This document shows positions 33,457-41,818 of a stretch of DNA of 52,194 bases, piece after piece. The notes below the pieces were generated by a model that was given only the letters and a program-made list of their open reading frames with translations, made no database searches and was not told where the DNA came from. The first letter of the stretch is position 1. Each line of letters opens with the position of its first letter. The translations under genes and the position numbers were made by a program. The stretch is from Streptacidiphilus fuscans (GTDB taxonomy: Bacteria; Actinomycetota; Actinomycetes; Streptomycetales; Streptomycetaceae). The stretch lies in the NCBI RefSeq assembly GCF_015690355.1, contig NZ_JADPRT010000017.1:147817-200010 (forward strand), read 5' to 3'.

Positions 33457-34227
33457 ATGGAATCGGTCATCGTTCAGCTTCCTGTCGCTCCGGGAGCGGT
33501 CCCCGTGCGGCAGGGGCGGCCCGCGCAGCTGGTGCTGCGCCCGGGGAGGACGGCCACGTTCGGACGCGGGTCGGAGGAACGTCCGGTCGACATCCCGCTC
33601 TCCGGCGAGGGCATCTCCCGGTTCGCCGGGGAGATCATCGCCAGCGACGACCACTGGCGGCTGACGAACTTCAGCCCGCAGACGACCTACGTGGTGGAGA
33701 ACCTGGAGGGCGGCGGCGGATACGTCAAGGTCGCCCCGCGCAGGCTGGGCGCGCCGATCCCGTTCGAACTGTCCCGCGTGGTGCTGCCGTTGACCGACGG
33801 CTTCGTCCGGTTCACCGTCTTCGCGCCACGCCACACGTTCCTCGACCCCGGGCCGCAGGCGCCCGTCGGCCGGACCGCCGAACTCACGCTCACGCCCTTC
33901 GCGCTGGACCCCACGGCGAAGTACTTCCTGGTGCTGCTCGCCCTCTGCGAGCCCCGGTTGCGCGACCCGGCCAGCCTCGTCATCCCCAGCGTCCCCGACG
34001 TCGTCAACCGGCTGCGCGAGCTCCCCCAGTGCCGGGACCTGACGGTGTCCGCGGCCAACTTCCACATCGACTACCTGGCGGGCACCAAGCTCAAGGTGCG
34101 GGAGCGGGCGGGCGCGCAGGACAGTCCGCGGCTCGACTGGAAGCGTGAGGCGCTCGTCTCGCTGGCGCTCCGCTTCGACCTGGTCCAGGAGAAGGACCTG
34201 GAGATCTTCTGGAACGCCAGGACCTGA
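33457..34227 (+). CDS. FHA-domain protein
   Basis: 256 residues from ATG 33457. The first ~110 residues have the FHA layout: 'TATFGRGSEERPVDIPLSG', 'GISRFAGEIIASDDHWRLTN' with the conserved Gly-Arg, Ser-Arg and Asn, and 'TTYVVENL'. FHA domains bind phosphothreonine. The second half is a helical domain ('KYFLVLLALCEPRLRD', 'VPDVVNRLRELPQCRDL', 'ALVSLALRFDLVQEKDLEIF') with winged-helix character. The Ser/Thr kinase gene follows 131 bp downstream on the same strand, so this is a likely reader of that kinase. Divergent from the deaminase-like operon. Confidence 0.85.
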   Translation: MESVIVQLPVAPGAVPVRQGRPAQLVLRPGRTATFGRGSEERPVDIPLSGEGISRFAGEIIASDDHWRLTNFSPQTTYVVENLEGGGGYVKVAPRRLGAPIPFELSRVVLPLTDGFVRFTVFAPRHTFLDPGPQAPVGRTAELTLTPFALDPTAKYFLVLLALCEPRLRDPASLVIPSVPDVVNRLRELPQCRDLTVSAANFHIDYLAGTKLKVRERAGAQDSPRLDWKREALVSLALRFDLVQEKDLEIFWNART

Positions 34228-34358
34228 ACGACAACCCAATCTGACGAAGCGTCATATCTCGTGCCACCATGCGGACTCCGGTCGGCCGTACCGGGCCGCT
34301 GTGGCAGACTGCGTCCCCGGCCGACGGGCGTCGACCGGGCGGAATCTGAGGAACAGGC

Positions 34359-36023
34359 ATGTGGGAACGGGGCACCCTGCTCGGCGGGCGCTACACGCTG
34401 GCCGAGCGGATCGGCGGCGGCGCCACGGGTGAGGTCTGGCGGGCGGACGACGGGGTCCTGGAGCGCAGCGTCGCGGTCAAGATCCTGCGCCCCGAACTGC
34501 TCGACGACGCCAGGTTCGCCAAGCGCTTCCGGCGTGAGGCGCTGATCCTCGCCGCGCTGGACCACCCGGGCATCGTGGACATCCACGACTACGGCGAGAG
34601 CGTTCTCGGCACCGGAAGCGAGAGCGAGACGGGGAACGGCCGCAGCAACGGCAACCGGATCGCCTACATCGTCATGGAGTTGGTCGAGGGCCGGACGCTC
34701 GACACGTACCTCCGCGAGAGCGGGCCGCTCTCGCCCGAGCAGGCGCTGTCGGCGACCGCCGAGGCGCTCGACGCGCTGCGTGCCGCGCACCTCCAGCAGG
34801 TCGTGCACCGCGACCTGAAGCCGTCGAACCTGATGGTCCGTGCGGACGGCCGGATGAAGGTCACCGACTTCGGCATCGCCCGCGACCTCGCCACCTCCAG
34901 GATCACGTTCGAGCACGCCGTGGTCGGCACCGCGCTCTACATCGCCCCCGAGCAGGCCGAGGGCAGCGGCACCACCCCGGCCTCCGACCTCTACTCGATG
35001 GGCGTCGTCTGCTACGAGATGCTCACCGGCCGACCGCCGTTCGACGGCGAGCGGGCCATCGAGCTGCTGTACAAGCACATCGAGCAGCCCCCGCCGCCCC
35101 TGCCGGTCTCCTTCCCGGAGCCGGTGCGGGAGTTCGTCGCCACGGCCCTGGCCAAGAAGCCCGAGGACCGCTTCGCCGACGCGGCGACGATGGCCGCCGC
35201 GGCCCGCGTCGCGGCATCGGCAGCGCGCACGTCCGGGTTCCAAACGACCACACCCGGCGTGCCCGGTGTGCCCGCCGTCGGCCAAAACGCCGAAGCAGCC
35301 TCCCCCGTGCGCACCCCGCGCCAACGCGCGGAGCGGCGACGGCGACTCGTCCTCCCGCTGCTCGTCCCGTGCGTGGTCGTGGTGGCCGTCGGAGGCGTCC
35401 TGGTCATCGACCGCGGGCCGCTCCGAAGCCAGGCGGGCGCACCCGGCGGCGGGGCCTCAGCCACGTCCCTCGCGTCCGGCGCTTCGTCGGCGTCCGGCTC
35501 GCCCAGCCCCAGCGGGCGCCCCTCGGCCTCCGTCTCGGGGCACGCCGGCCCGCCGTCGGGCTCCGCGACGACGCAGGGACGCCACGGCTCAGGCGGGTCG
35601 TCCCCGTCCACCGCGCCCACGCCGAACGGCGGTTCCGGCGCGCGGCCGAGCGGGCCCGCGAGCTTGGCGCCCAGCGCGTACCCGATCTCGGGCGTGAGCA
35701 TGAGCGACGACTCCGCCGCGCTGCAGGGGTCGGAGGCGGCGGCCGGACCCGGCGGCGGCTGCACCGCCTGGGTCGACCGCGCGGGCGGCGGCGACGTCTA
35801 CGGCATGCTCAACACCAGCTACTTCGAGACCTGTCACGCCGAGGTGATCCGGGACGACGGCGTCACCGTCGACCTCTCGGCCTCGACCGGCGCGGAGCGC
35901 ACCAGCCCGGTCTCGGACGTCGGCCACACCCTGCGGATCTGCGTCTGGCAGCAGGGCGCGAGCGCCGACCAGCAGTGCTCCGCCACGGTCGTCACGCGCA
36001 ACGGCACCCCCACGGTGGAGTGA
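34359..36023 (+). CDS. Transmembrane Ser/Thr protein kinase (Hanks type)
   Basis: 554 residues from ATG 34359 (GAGGAA upstream). Kinase domain at residues ~10-270: Gly loop 'IGGGATGEVWRA', Lys41 in 'VAVKIL', Glu60, 'HRDLKPSNLM' (150-159), 'DFGIA' (170-174), 'APEQ' and 'LYSMGVVCYEMLTGRPPFDG'. A hydrophilic insert of about 20 residues ('GTGSESETGNGRSNGN') sits in the hinge region. One membrane helix follows an Arg-rich stretch ('LVLPLLVPCVVVVAVGGVLV'), then a Ser/Gly/Pro linker and a small extracellular domain with three Cys ('GGGCTAWVDR', 'FETCHAEVI', 'LRICVWQQG') plus one near the end, likely disulfide-bonded. Active by motif. Presumed to sense at the surface and phosphorylate the FHA partner or operon products. 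Confidence 0.93.
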   Translation: MWERGTLLGGRYTLAERIGGGATGEVWRADDGVLERSVAVKILRPELLDDARFAKRFRREALILAALDHPGIVDIHDYGESVLGTGSESETGNGRSNGNRIAYIVMELVEGRTLDTYLRESGPLSPEQALSATAEALDALRAAHLQQVVHRDLKPSNLMVRADGRMKVTDFGIARDLATSRITFEHAVVGTALYIAPEQAEGSGTTPASDLYSMGVVCYEMLTGRPPFDGERAIELLYKHIEQPPPPLPVSFPEPVREFVATALAKKPEDRFADAATMAAAARVAASAARTSGFQTTTPGVPGVPAVGQNAEAASPVRTPRQRAERRRRLVLPLLVPCVVVVAVGGVLVIDRGPLRSQAGAPGGGASATSLASGASSASGSPSPSGRPSASVSGHAGPPSGSATTQGRHGSGGSSPSTAPTPNGGSGARPSGPASLAPSAYPISGVSMSDDSAALQGSEAAAGPGGGCTAWVDRAGGGDVYGMLNTSYFETCHAEVIRDDGVTVDLSASTGAERTSPVSDVGHTLRICVWQQGASADQQCSATVVTRNGTPTVE

Positions 36024-36042
36024 CGCGCGCGACCGCCCGGCA

Positions 36043-36093
36043 GCTTCAGCCCGGCCGGGTCAGCCGAACGGCTTCAACCCGCCCGGGTCAGCC
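36043..36093. repeat. Imperfect 23-bp direct repeat covering a stop codon
   Basis: 36043-36065 and 36071-36093 differ at two bases. The second copy contains the stop codon and last codons of the minus-strand hydrolase gene, so the 3' end of that gene has been duplicated into the gap before the kinase gene end. Confidence 0.75.
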
Positions 36094-36882
36094 CGCCGCC
36101 GAGCTCGTGGTGGCGAGGGACCGTGACGCGTGGATGTACTGGTCGGCCCAGGCGCTGATGATGCGGGCGGCCCGCTGCGCCTGGCCCCGCGCGGTCAGCA
36201 GGTGGTCGGCGCCCTCCAACGAGATGAAGCTGCGCGGGTGTTGGGCCAGGCGGAAGATCTCGCCGGCGTTGGCGATGTCGACGGTGTCGTCGGTCGGCGA
36301 GTGCATCACCAGCAGCGGCATGTTCAAGTCCCGTATCCGGTCCCGGAGACGGGACTGGCGCACGTCGTCGACGAAGGCGCGCTTGAGCAGCAGCGTCCGC
36401 CCGCCGACGAACCACTCGTGCTGGCCCTCGCTGAGCACGCGCTCCACCACCGCGTCGTACTGGTGCTCCACATGGCTGGGGTCGGACGGCGCGCCGATCG
36501 TGGCGACCGCGTGGACGCCGGGCGCGTCCGCCGCCGCGGCGATGGCGGCCGCGCCTCCCCACGAGTGGCCCACCAGCAGGTCGGCCGGGGTGCCGCGCTC
36601 GGCCATGAACTCCGCCGCGCGGACGGTGTCCTGGACCTTGACGGTGAAGGACCCGTCGCCCCAGTCGCCGCCCGAGTCGCCGAGCCCGAGGTTGTCGTAG
36701 CGCAGCATGCCGATCCCCTCGCGTGCCAGCTGCTTGCTGACGCGCGAGGCGGCCGGGGAGTTCCGGCCGAGGGTGAACCCGTGGACGAAGATGCCCCAGC
36801 CCCGGACCTCGCCTTCCGGCAGCTCGATCGAGCCGGCCAGTTCGGGGCCGACGACGCTCTTGAATCGCACTTCTTCAGACAT
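36088..36882 (-). CDS. Alpha/beta hydrolase
   Basis: 264 residues from ATG 36882. Typical serine hydrolase: oxyanion strand 'WGIFVHGFTLGRNS', nucleophile elbow 'LVGHSWGGAAA', acid 'HSPTDDTVDI' and His in 'LEGADHLLTA'. It belongs to the bacterial YheT/OsmC-associated type of small esterase-like proteins; the substrate is unknown. Convergent with the kinase gene. No strong ribosome site (GAGGCGATC upstream). Confidence 0.92.
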   Translation of the reverse strand: MSEEVRFKSVVGPELAGSIELPEGEVRGWGIFVHGFTLGRNSPAASRVSKQLAREGIGMLRYDNLGLGDSGGDWGDGSFTVKVQDTVRAAEFMAERGTPADLLVGHSWGGAAAIAAAADAPGVHAVATIGAPSDPSHVEHQYDAVVERVLSEGQHEWFVGGRTLLLKRAFVDDVRQSRLRDRIRDLNMPLLVMHSPTDDTVDIANAGEIFRLAQHPRSFISLEGADHLLTARGQAQRAARIISAWADQYIHASRSLATTSSAAG

Positions 36883-37052
36883 GGGGTGATCGCCTCGGGA
36901 GGAACCGGTCGTGGGGGCAGGCCACTGAGGGCCAGGACGGTGGGGCTGGGCAGTGATGGCAACGCGGATCAGGGCGGCAATCTTCCCGCTGCCCTGATCC
37001 GCGAGGCTACGTCAGTCCGAAGTGTGGGACCTGCTGCCGGTTACCCAGCCCG

Positions 37053-38582
37053 TTACCGGAGCTCCGGCTTCGCCGTGAGCAGCGCGGTGATCTCCTCGCC
37101 GAGCTGCGGGCTCAGCTCGCCCCAGCCGTCCTTGTAGCCGTAGACGCCGCCCAGGGTGCGGGCCTCGTAGTCGCCGTTCATGATCTCGACGTCGTTCGGC
37201 GTGATCAGCGCCGGGTGGGCGACGCCCACGGCCGACGAGACCTTGAGCAGCTCCCGGCGCAGGGTGCGCAGGTAGACGGCGGCCCGGGTGGACTTCGAGG
37301 TCGGGTCGATGCCACGGGCGAGCCACGGGTTCTGGGTGGCGATGCCGGTGGGGCACTTGTCGGTGTGGCACTTCTGCGACTGGATGCAGCCGATCGACAG
37401 CATCGCCTCACGGGCCACGTTGATCATGTCGACGCCGAGCGCGAAGGCGACCGCGGCGTTCTCCGGCAGGCCGAGCTTGCCGGAGCCGATGAAGGTCAGG
37501 TCGTCGGTCAGCCCCAGCTCGGCGAAGGTGCCGTAGACCCGGGAGAAGCCCATCCGGAACGGCAGCGACACCGAGTCGGCGAAGATGCGCGGCGCCGCGC
37601 CGGTGCCGCCCTCGCTGCCGTCGACGGTGACGAAGTCGACGCCGCGGTCACCACGCTCCATCAGCGCGGCCAGCTCCTGCCAGAAGCCCATCTCACCGAC
37701 GGCGCTCTTGACGCCCACCGGCAGCCCGGTCTCGGTGGCGATCAGCTCGACGAAGTCGAGCATGGAGTCGACGTCGCTGAACGCGGTGTGCCGCGACGGC
37801 GAGGCGCAGTCCTTGCCCACCTCGATGCCGCGGATCTTGGCGATCTCCGGCGTCACCTTCGCGCCCGGCAGCATCCCGCCCAGACCGGGCTTGGCACCCT
37901 GGGAGAGCTTGATCTCTATCGCCTTGACGGGGGCGCTGGCGACGACGTCCTTGAGCTTGTCGAGGTTGAACGTGCCGTCCGCGTTGCGGCAGCCGAAGTA
38001 GGCCGTGCCTATCTGCAGGACGAGGTCACCGCCGTTGCGGTGGTACGGCGAGAGACCGCCCTCACCCGTGTTGTGCATCGTGCCCGCCTGCGCCGCGCCC
38101 TTGTTGAGCGCGGTGATGGCTGCGCCCGAGAGCGAGCCGAAGCTCATGGCGGAGATGTTGACCGCGCTCGCGGGCCGGAACGCCTTGGCGCGCCCGCGCG
38201 GCCCGCCGAGCACCTTGGCCGAGGGCAGCGGGGCCTGCGGGTCGTGCAGGTCCGGCATGGCGCCCGCGAAGGTGCGCTGCTTCAGGTAGGCGTGGCCCTG
38301 GACGTGCTCGACGTCGACCTCGGTGCCGAACCCGAAGTAGTTGTTCTCCTCCTTGGCCGACGCGTAGATCCAGCTGCGCTGGTCACGACTGAACGGGCGC
38401 TCCTCCTCGTTGGAGGTGACGATGTACTGCCGCAGCTCCGGGCCGATCGTCTCCAACAGGTACCGGGCGTGGCCGAGCACCGGGAAGTTCCGGAGCAGTG
38501 CGTGCCGCTTCTGGACAAGGTCGCGGGCAGCCAGCGCCGCCACTGCTGTTGCGGCGACCGCGCCGATCCTCCGGGCCTGCAT
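37053..38582 (-). CDS. FMN-binding glutamate-synthase-like protein
   Basis: 509 residues from ATG 38582 with GAGGAGG seven bases upstream. An N-terminal hydrophobic segment ('IGAVAATAVAALAARDLVQK') may associate it with the membrane. The rest is the GltB-type FMN barrel: 'NISAMSFGSLSGAAI', 'TGEGGLSPYH', 'IEIKLSQGAKPGLGGMLPG', 'TVDGSEGGTGAAP', and the 3Fe-4S motif 'CIQSQKCHTDKCPTG'. The glutaminase and FAD-containing parts of true glutamate synthase are absent, as in the stand-alone family, whose reaction is not firmly known. A hairpin precedes its ribosome site. Confidence 0.93.
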   Translation of the reverse strand: MQARRIGAVAATAVAALAARDLVQKRHALLRNFPVLGHARYLLETIGPELRQYIVTSNEEERPFSRDQRSWIYASAKEENNYFGFGTEVDVEHVQGHAYLKQRTFAGAMPDLHDPQAPLPSAKVLGGPRGRAKAFRPASAVNISAMSFGSLSGAAITALNKGAAQAGTMHNTGEGGLSPYHRNGGDLVLQIGTAYFGCRNADGTFNLDKLKDVVASAPVKAIEIKLSQGAKPGLGGMLPGAKVTPEIAKIRGIEVGKDCASPSRHTAFSDVDSMLDFVELIATETGLPVGVKSAVGEMGFWQELAALMERGDRGVDFVTVDGSEGGTGAAPRIFADSVSLPFRMGFSRVYGTFAELGLTDDLTFIGSGKLGLPENAAVAFALGVDMINVAREAMLSIGCIQSQKCHTDKCPTGIATQNPWLARGIDPTSKSTRAAVYLRTLRRELLKVSSAVGVAHPALITPNDVEIMNGDYEARTLGGVYGYKDGWGELSPQLGEEITALLTAKPELR

Positions 38583-38599
38583 GAACGTTCCTCCTCGAA

Positions 38600-38619
38600 G
38601 CACGGCTTCCTTGCCGTGC
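38600..38619 (-). promoter_or_regulatory. 5'-UTR hairpin before the glutamate-synthase-like gene
   Basis: 7-bp perfect arms (38600-38606, 38613-38619) around a 6-base loop that reads AAGGAA on the transcript, directly upstream of the GAGGAGG ribosome site. It might act on translation or mRNA stability. Confidence 0.4.
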
Positions 38620-38778
38620 GGTGGACGCCGTCGTGTCGTGTTGCGCACCCTGTCGGGTGCGGCTATGGGACAACGAGGAACGATATTAAGAGGCCTTGGC
38701 AAACGGACGGTCGCCAGGGTGCGGCTCGACTCGGCTGGGCTCGGCTGGGCGCGATGCCGACAGCCTCAGCGGGCGGCC

Positions 38779-38889
38779 TCAGCGGGCGGCCTGCCGGGCG
38801 GCGGCCTGCTCGACGGCGCTCGCTGCCAGGCCGGCGATCAGCGGGTGGGCCCGGCTGCCGTCGCCGTCCAGCTCCGGCTGGAAGAGGGA
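38779..38889 (-). pseudogene. C-terminal remnant of a CTP-synthase-like glutamine amidotransferase
   Basis: Minus strand codes 'LFQPELDGDGSRAHPLIAGL' then 'AASAVEQAAARQAAR' and a stop. This matches the C-terminus of streptomycete proteins related to the CTP synthase glutaminase domain ('FQPEL...HPLI'). Everything upstream is missing: at about 38889 the frame runs into the LysR remnant on the other strand. Only about 35 codons remain, so it is non-functional. A 13-bp tandem duplication (38765-38777, 38778-38790) overlaps its stop codon. Confidence 0.65.
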
Positions 38890-39185
38890 TCGACGCGCCC
38901 GACACCGCCGTCCCCCTCGACTGCCTCCGCGACGTATGCCGCGCCGACGGCTTCCGGCACCGCATCCGCCACCGCGGCACCGACCTGCTCGGCCTCGCCG
39001 CCCTGGCCGCAGCGGGCCACGGCCTCACCGCGCTCCCGCTGCCGCTAGCCACCGCTCTCCCGGACCTCGCGGCCGTCCCCGTCGCAGCGCCCCGCCTCGT
39101 CCACCGCACCGAGCTGCTCCACCCGGCCGAACCCGCCACTGCCGTACGGACGTTGGCCGAGCTGCTCACCGGGGCTCAGGGCTGA
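38890..39185 (+). pseudogene. C-terminal remnant of a LysR-type regulator
   Basis: Plus strand codes 'DAPDTAVPLDCLRDVCRADG', 'HRGTDLLGLAALAAAGHGLT' and 'RLVHRTELLHPAEPATAVRT', the end of a LysR substrate-binding domain, with a stop at 39183-39185. The HTH and most of the effector domain are missing. It begins where the amidotransferase remnant ends, and its own end overlaps the next minus-strand gene by 20 bp, so that 3' boundary is probably ancestral. Confidence 0.7.
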
Positions 39186-40017
39186 CGCCCAGCCGCTCGA
39201 CGAGGAAGGCGATGATCTCGTCGCGGGCACGGGCCGTCGCATGGCCCGCTTCGTCGACGAGGTGCGCGGTGACCACGCTGTGGGCGCAGCCGACCCGCTC
39301 ACGGAAGAACGGCGGCGGGTCCGTGTTGGCGCCGCCGTCGCCGTCGGGCAGCACCCGACCGTCGAACGCGTCGCCGAGCAGGGCCTGGTAGGCGGCGAAG
39401 CGTTGCCCCGTGCACCACTTGTCGTTCTCGAAACGGTAGGCGAGCACGGTCAGCCCGTCCCGGCGGACGCGTTCCGCCATGGCCTCGGCATCGGCGTCGT
39501 CGAGCTCCAGGCCGCCGGGGTCGTCGAGCGGCAGGGAGGGATGGTTGACGACCGGGGCGATCACGGCGGGCTCCAGCGCCATGGTCAGCGCGAAGTTGCC
39601 GGTGAAGCAGAGCCCGACCGCACCGACACCCGGCCCACCGCACTCCGCGTGCGCGATCCGGGCCAGACCGCGCAGCCACGTCGTGACCGGACTGGTCCCG
39701 CCACCCGCGAAGGCGCGGAACTCCGCGCTCACGCAGGCCCTTCGCACGACCTCCCGGCCCGCCTCGGTGGTCGGATAGGCGCCGTCGACGCCGAAGAGCG
39801 ACGGCAGATGGACGGTGGTCCCCGCGTCCCGGATCCAGCGGGCGAGGCGGGCGACATCCGGACTGATGCCGGGCATCTCGGGCATCACGATGACGGCCGG
39901 CCCGCTGCCGGAGACGTGGACGGTCTTGCTGACGCCGTCGATGCTGACGGTCCGTCGGGTGAAGTCGTCCAGAGGGTCGTCGCGCCGCGCTCGCTCCGTT
40001 GACGGTTCCGTTGTCAT
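39166..40017 (-). CDS. Dienelactone-hydrolase family protein
   Basis: 283 residues from ATG 40017. Alpha/beta hydrolase with the Cys nucleophile type of elbow 'GAVGLCFTGNFALTM', an N-terminal 'VIVMPEMPGISPDVARLARW' and a late His in 'HLVDEAGHATARA'. Family members open dienelactones or act as carboxyl esterases; the substrate is unknown. Divergent from the GlxA-type regulator gene 98 bp away, which may control it. Confidence 0.9.
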   Translation of the reverse strand: MTTEPSTERARRDDPLDDFTRRTVSIDGVSKTVHVSGSGPAVIVMPEMPGISPDVARLARWIRDAGTTVHLPSLFGVDGAYPTTEAGREVVRRACVSAEFRAFAGGGTSPVTTWLRGLARIAHAECGGPGVGAVGLCFTGNFALTMALEPAVIAPVVNHPSLPLDDPGGLELDDADAEAMAERVRRDGLTVLAYRFENDKWCTGQRFAAYQALLGDAFDGRVLPDGDGGANTDPPPFFRERVGCAHSVVTAHLVDEAGHATARARDEIIAFLVERLGVSPEPR

Positions 40018-40115
40018 AGGTCGCAGTCTCACGGGACACTGGGGCCTCCGGAAGCGGCGAGATCGCCATGGGCAAGGGTGATCCCGCCACATGCGGCAGA
40101 GGAGGCGGGGCGGGC

Positions 40116-41108
40116 GTGCTGCGACTGGGGGTGCTCGCGTATCCGGGGTGCTTCGCCTCGGAGGTGTTCGGTGTCCCGGACCTGCTCGCGATGGCCGACC
40201 GCGTCGCCGAAGCCCAGGGCGCGCCGGACCGGCCGCGCTACGAGGTCACCGTCGTCTCGCCCCGGCGACGCGTGCTCGCCTCCGGAGGCTGGGCCGTCGA
40301 CGTCCGTGCGCCGCACCCGGTCGACGTCCTGGTCGTACCCGGTTTCGCACTGTCCCCCGCCACGGACCTGGACGCGACGCTCGCGGGCCTCGGGCCCGAA
40401 CTGGCCCTGCTCCGGGTGCAGGCGGCGGCCGGGGTCGCCCTCGTGTCGATCTGCGTCGGCGCGTTCCTGCTGGCCGAGGCCGGGCTGCTCGACGGACGCG
40501 AGGCGACCACATCCTGGCTCTTCGCCGACCGGCTGACGGAGCGTCACCCAGCGGTAGGGCTGCGCCCGGATCAGTTGGTAGTCACCGACCGCGGAGTGAC
40601 GACAACGGCGGGCTTCAGCGCCATGTACGACTTCGCCCTGCACCTGATCCGCACGCACGACGGCCCCCGAACCGCCCGCGCCACCGCCCGGATCGCCCTC
40701 GTCGACGACGCCCGCTCCACCCAGGCCCCCTACGTCGACCCGGAGTTGCTGCCCACGTCGGGCCACGGCTTCGCGGCCGGTGTGAAGCGGAGGCTCGACC
40801 GCGACCTCACCGCGCCGTACGACCTCTCCGCGCTCGCCGAGGCGTTCCACACCAGCCCCCGGACCCTCCTCCGTCGCTTCCGCCACGAGGCGGGCCAGAC
40901 CCCGCTCGCCTACCTGCAGTCGGCCCGCGTCCGCCGCGCCCGCCACCTGCTGGAGGTCACCGACGCGCCGCTCTCCCGGATCGCCGTCGACGTCGGCTAC
41001 AGCGACGCGAGCACCTTCAGCGCCCTCTTCGCCCGCCTCACCGGCCAACGCCCCCGCGACTACCGCGCCCGCTTCCGCCCACCGGGGCCACGGGGGCCAT
41101 CACGCTGA
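40116..41108 (+). CDS. GlxA-type regulator (DJ-1/PfpI domain plus AraC HTH)
   Basis: 330 residues from GTG 40116, chosen for GGAGG about nine bases upstream. Residues 1-180 are a DJ-1/PfpI-like sensor ('LRLGVLAYPGCFASEVFG', 'VSICVGAFLLAEAGLLDGRE' with the elbow Cys). Residues 215-325 are the two-helix AraC domain ('LSALAEAFHTSPRTLLRRFR', 'DAPLSRIAVDVGYSDASTFS'). Such proteins activate genes in response to small metabolites; the divergent dienelactone-hydrolase-like gene is the obvious candidate target. Confidence 0.93.
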   Translation: MLRLGVLAYPGCFASEVFGVPDLLAMADRVAEAQGAPDRPRYEVTVVSPRRRVLASGGWAVDVRAPHPVDVLVVPGFALSPATDLDATLAGLGPELALLRVQAAAGVALVSICVGAFLLAEAGLLDGREATTSWLFADRLTERHPAVGLRPDQLVVTDRGVTTTAGFSAMYDFALHLIRTHDGPRTARATARIALVDDARSTQAPYVDPELLPTSGHGFAAGVKRRLDRDLTAPYDLSALAEAFHTSPRTLLRRFRHEAGQTPLAYLQSARVRRARHLLEVTDAPLSRIAVDVGYSDASTFSALFARLTGQRPRDYRARFRPPGPRGPSR

Positions 41109-41196
41109 GGCGGGCGGACCGAAATGGCGAAGTCCGCAAGCACTGCGGTGCTCTAAGCTGCGGCGTCCTGTGTTGGAAGAGAAATGAGGGGGGATC

Positions 41197-41790
41197 TTGT
41201 CGATTCGTCATGCCATGACCCGCAGCGCCGGCCTGCTGGCCGCCGCCGGGCTGCTTGTCGCCGGGCTCGGAGCCACCGCTCCTGCGGCGCAGGCGCTCAC
41301 GCGGGCCACGGCCGTCGCCGCGCCGAGCGCGGCGGGGAACCTGTACGAGAGCGTGGCGCACGTTCCTACGAGCGTGAAGCGCGGTCAGTCGATCGTCTTC
41401 CCGATCTGGTTCATGCAGCGCTCGCCGGACAACATGCAGGTCTTGGCGGACGGGCTGCGCGTGGCCAACGGCTCGTCGACCGGCGTGCAGGTCAGCTGGC
41501 TCGACCCGGCCACGAACCGGTGGGAGGCGAGCACCGGCAACTGGGGCACCGCCGACAGCCACTACTTGCAGCTGCCGAGCGCGTCGCACCTGCTCTACTC
41601 ATCGGGGTACTGGGGCCACGTCTTCGTGCGGATCACGTTCACGTCCAGGGCTCCCCTGGGGTCGTGGTACGTGGCTCCCAACGCGCCGTACGAGTACCAG
41701 ATGTGGACGAAGTCCGGCCAGACGGTCGCGAACGGCTTCCTGAACGAGCCCGTCACCCCGACGGGTGCCAGGGTAACCGTGCACGCCTGA
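41197..41790 (+). CDS. Secreted hypothetical protein
   Basis: 197 residues from TTG 41197 (GAGGGGGG just upstream) or 191 from ATG 41215. Signal peptide 'AGLLAAAGLLVAGLGATAPA' to 'AQA'. The mature part is beta-rich with many Trp and Tyr ('KRGQSIVFPIWFMQRSPDNM', 'LLYSSGYWGHVFVRITF', 'YEYQMWTKSG') and no Cys, suggesting a small beta-sandwich. No family recognised. Free-standing gene. Confidence 0.8.
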   Translation: MSIRHAMTRSAGLLAAAGLLVAGLGATAPAAQALTRATAVAAPSAAGNLYESVAHVPTSVKRGQSIVFPIWFMQRSPDNMQVLADGLRVANGSSTGVQVSWLDPATNRWEASTGNWGTADSHYLQLPSASHLLYSSGYWGHVFVRITFTSRAPLGSWYVAPNAPYEYQMWTKSGQTVANGFLNEPVTPTGARVTVHA

Positions 41791-41818
41791 ACCGATGATC
41801 CGGAGCAGCTGGACCGGG

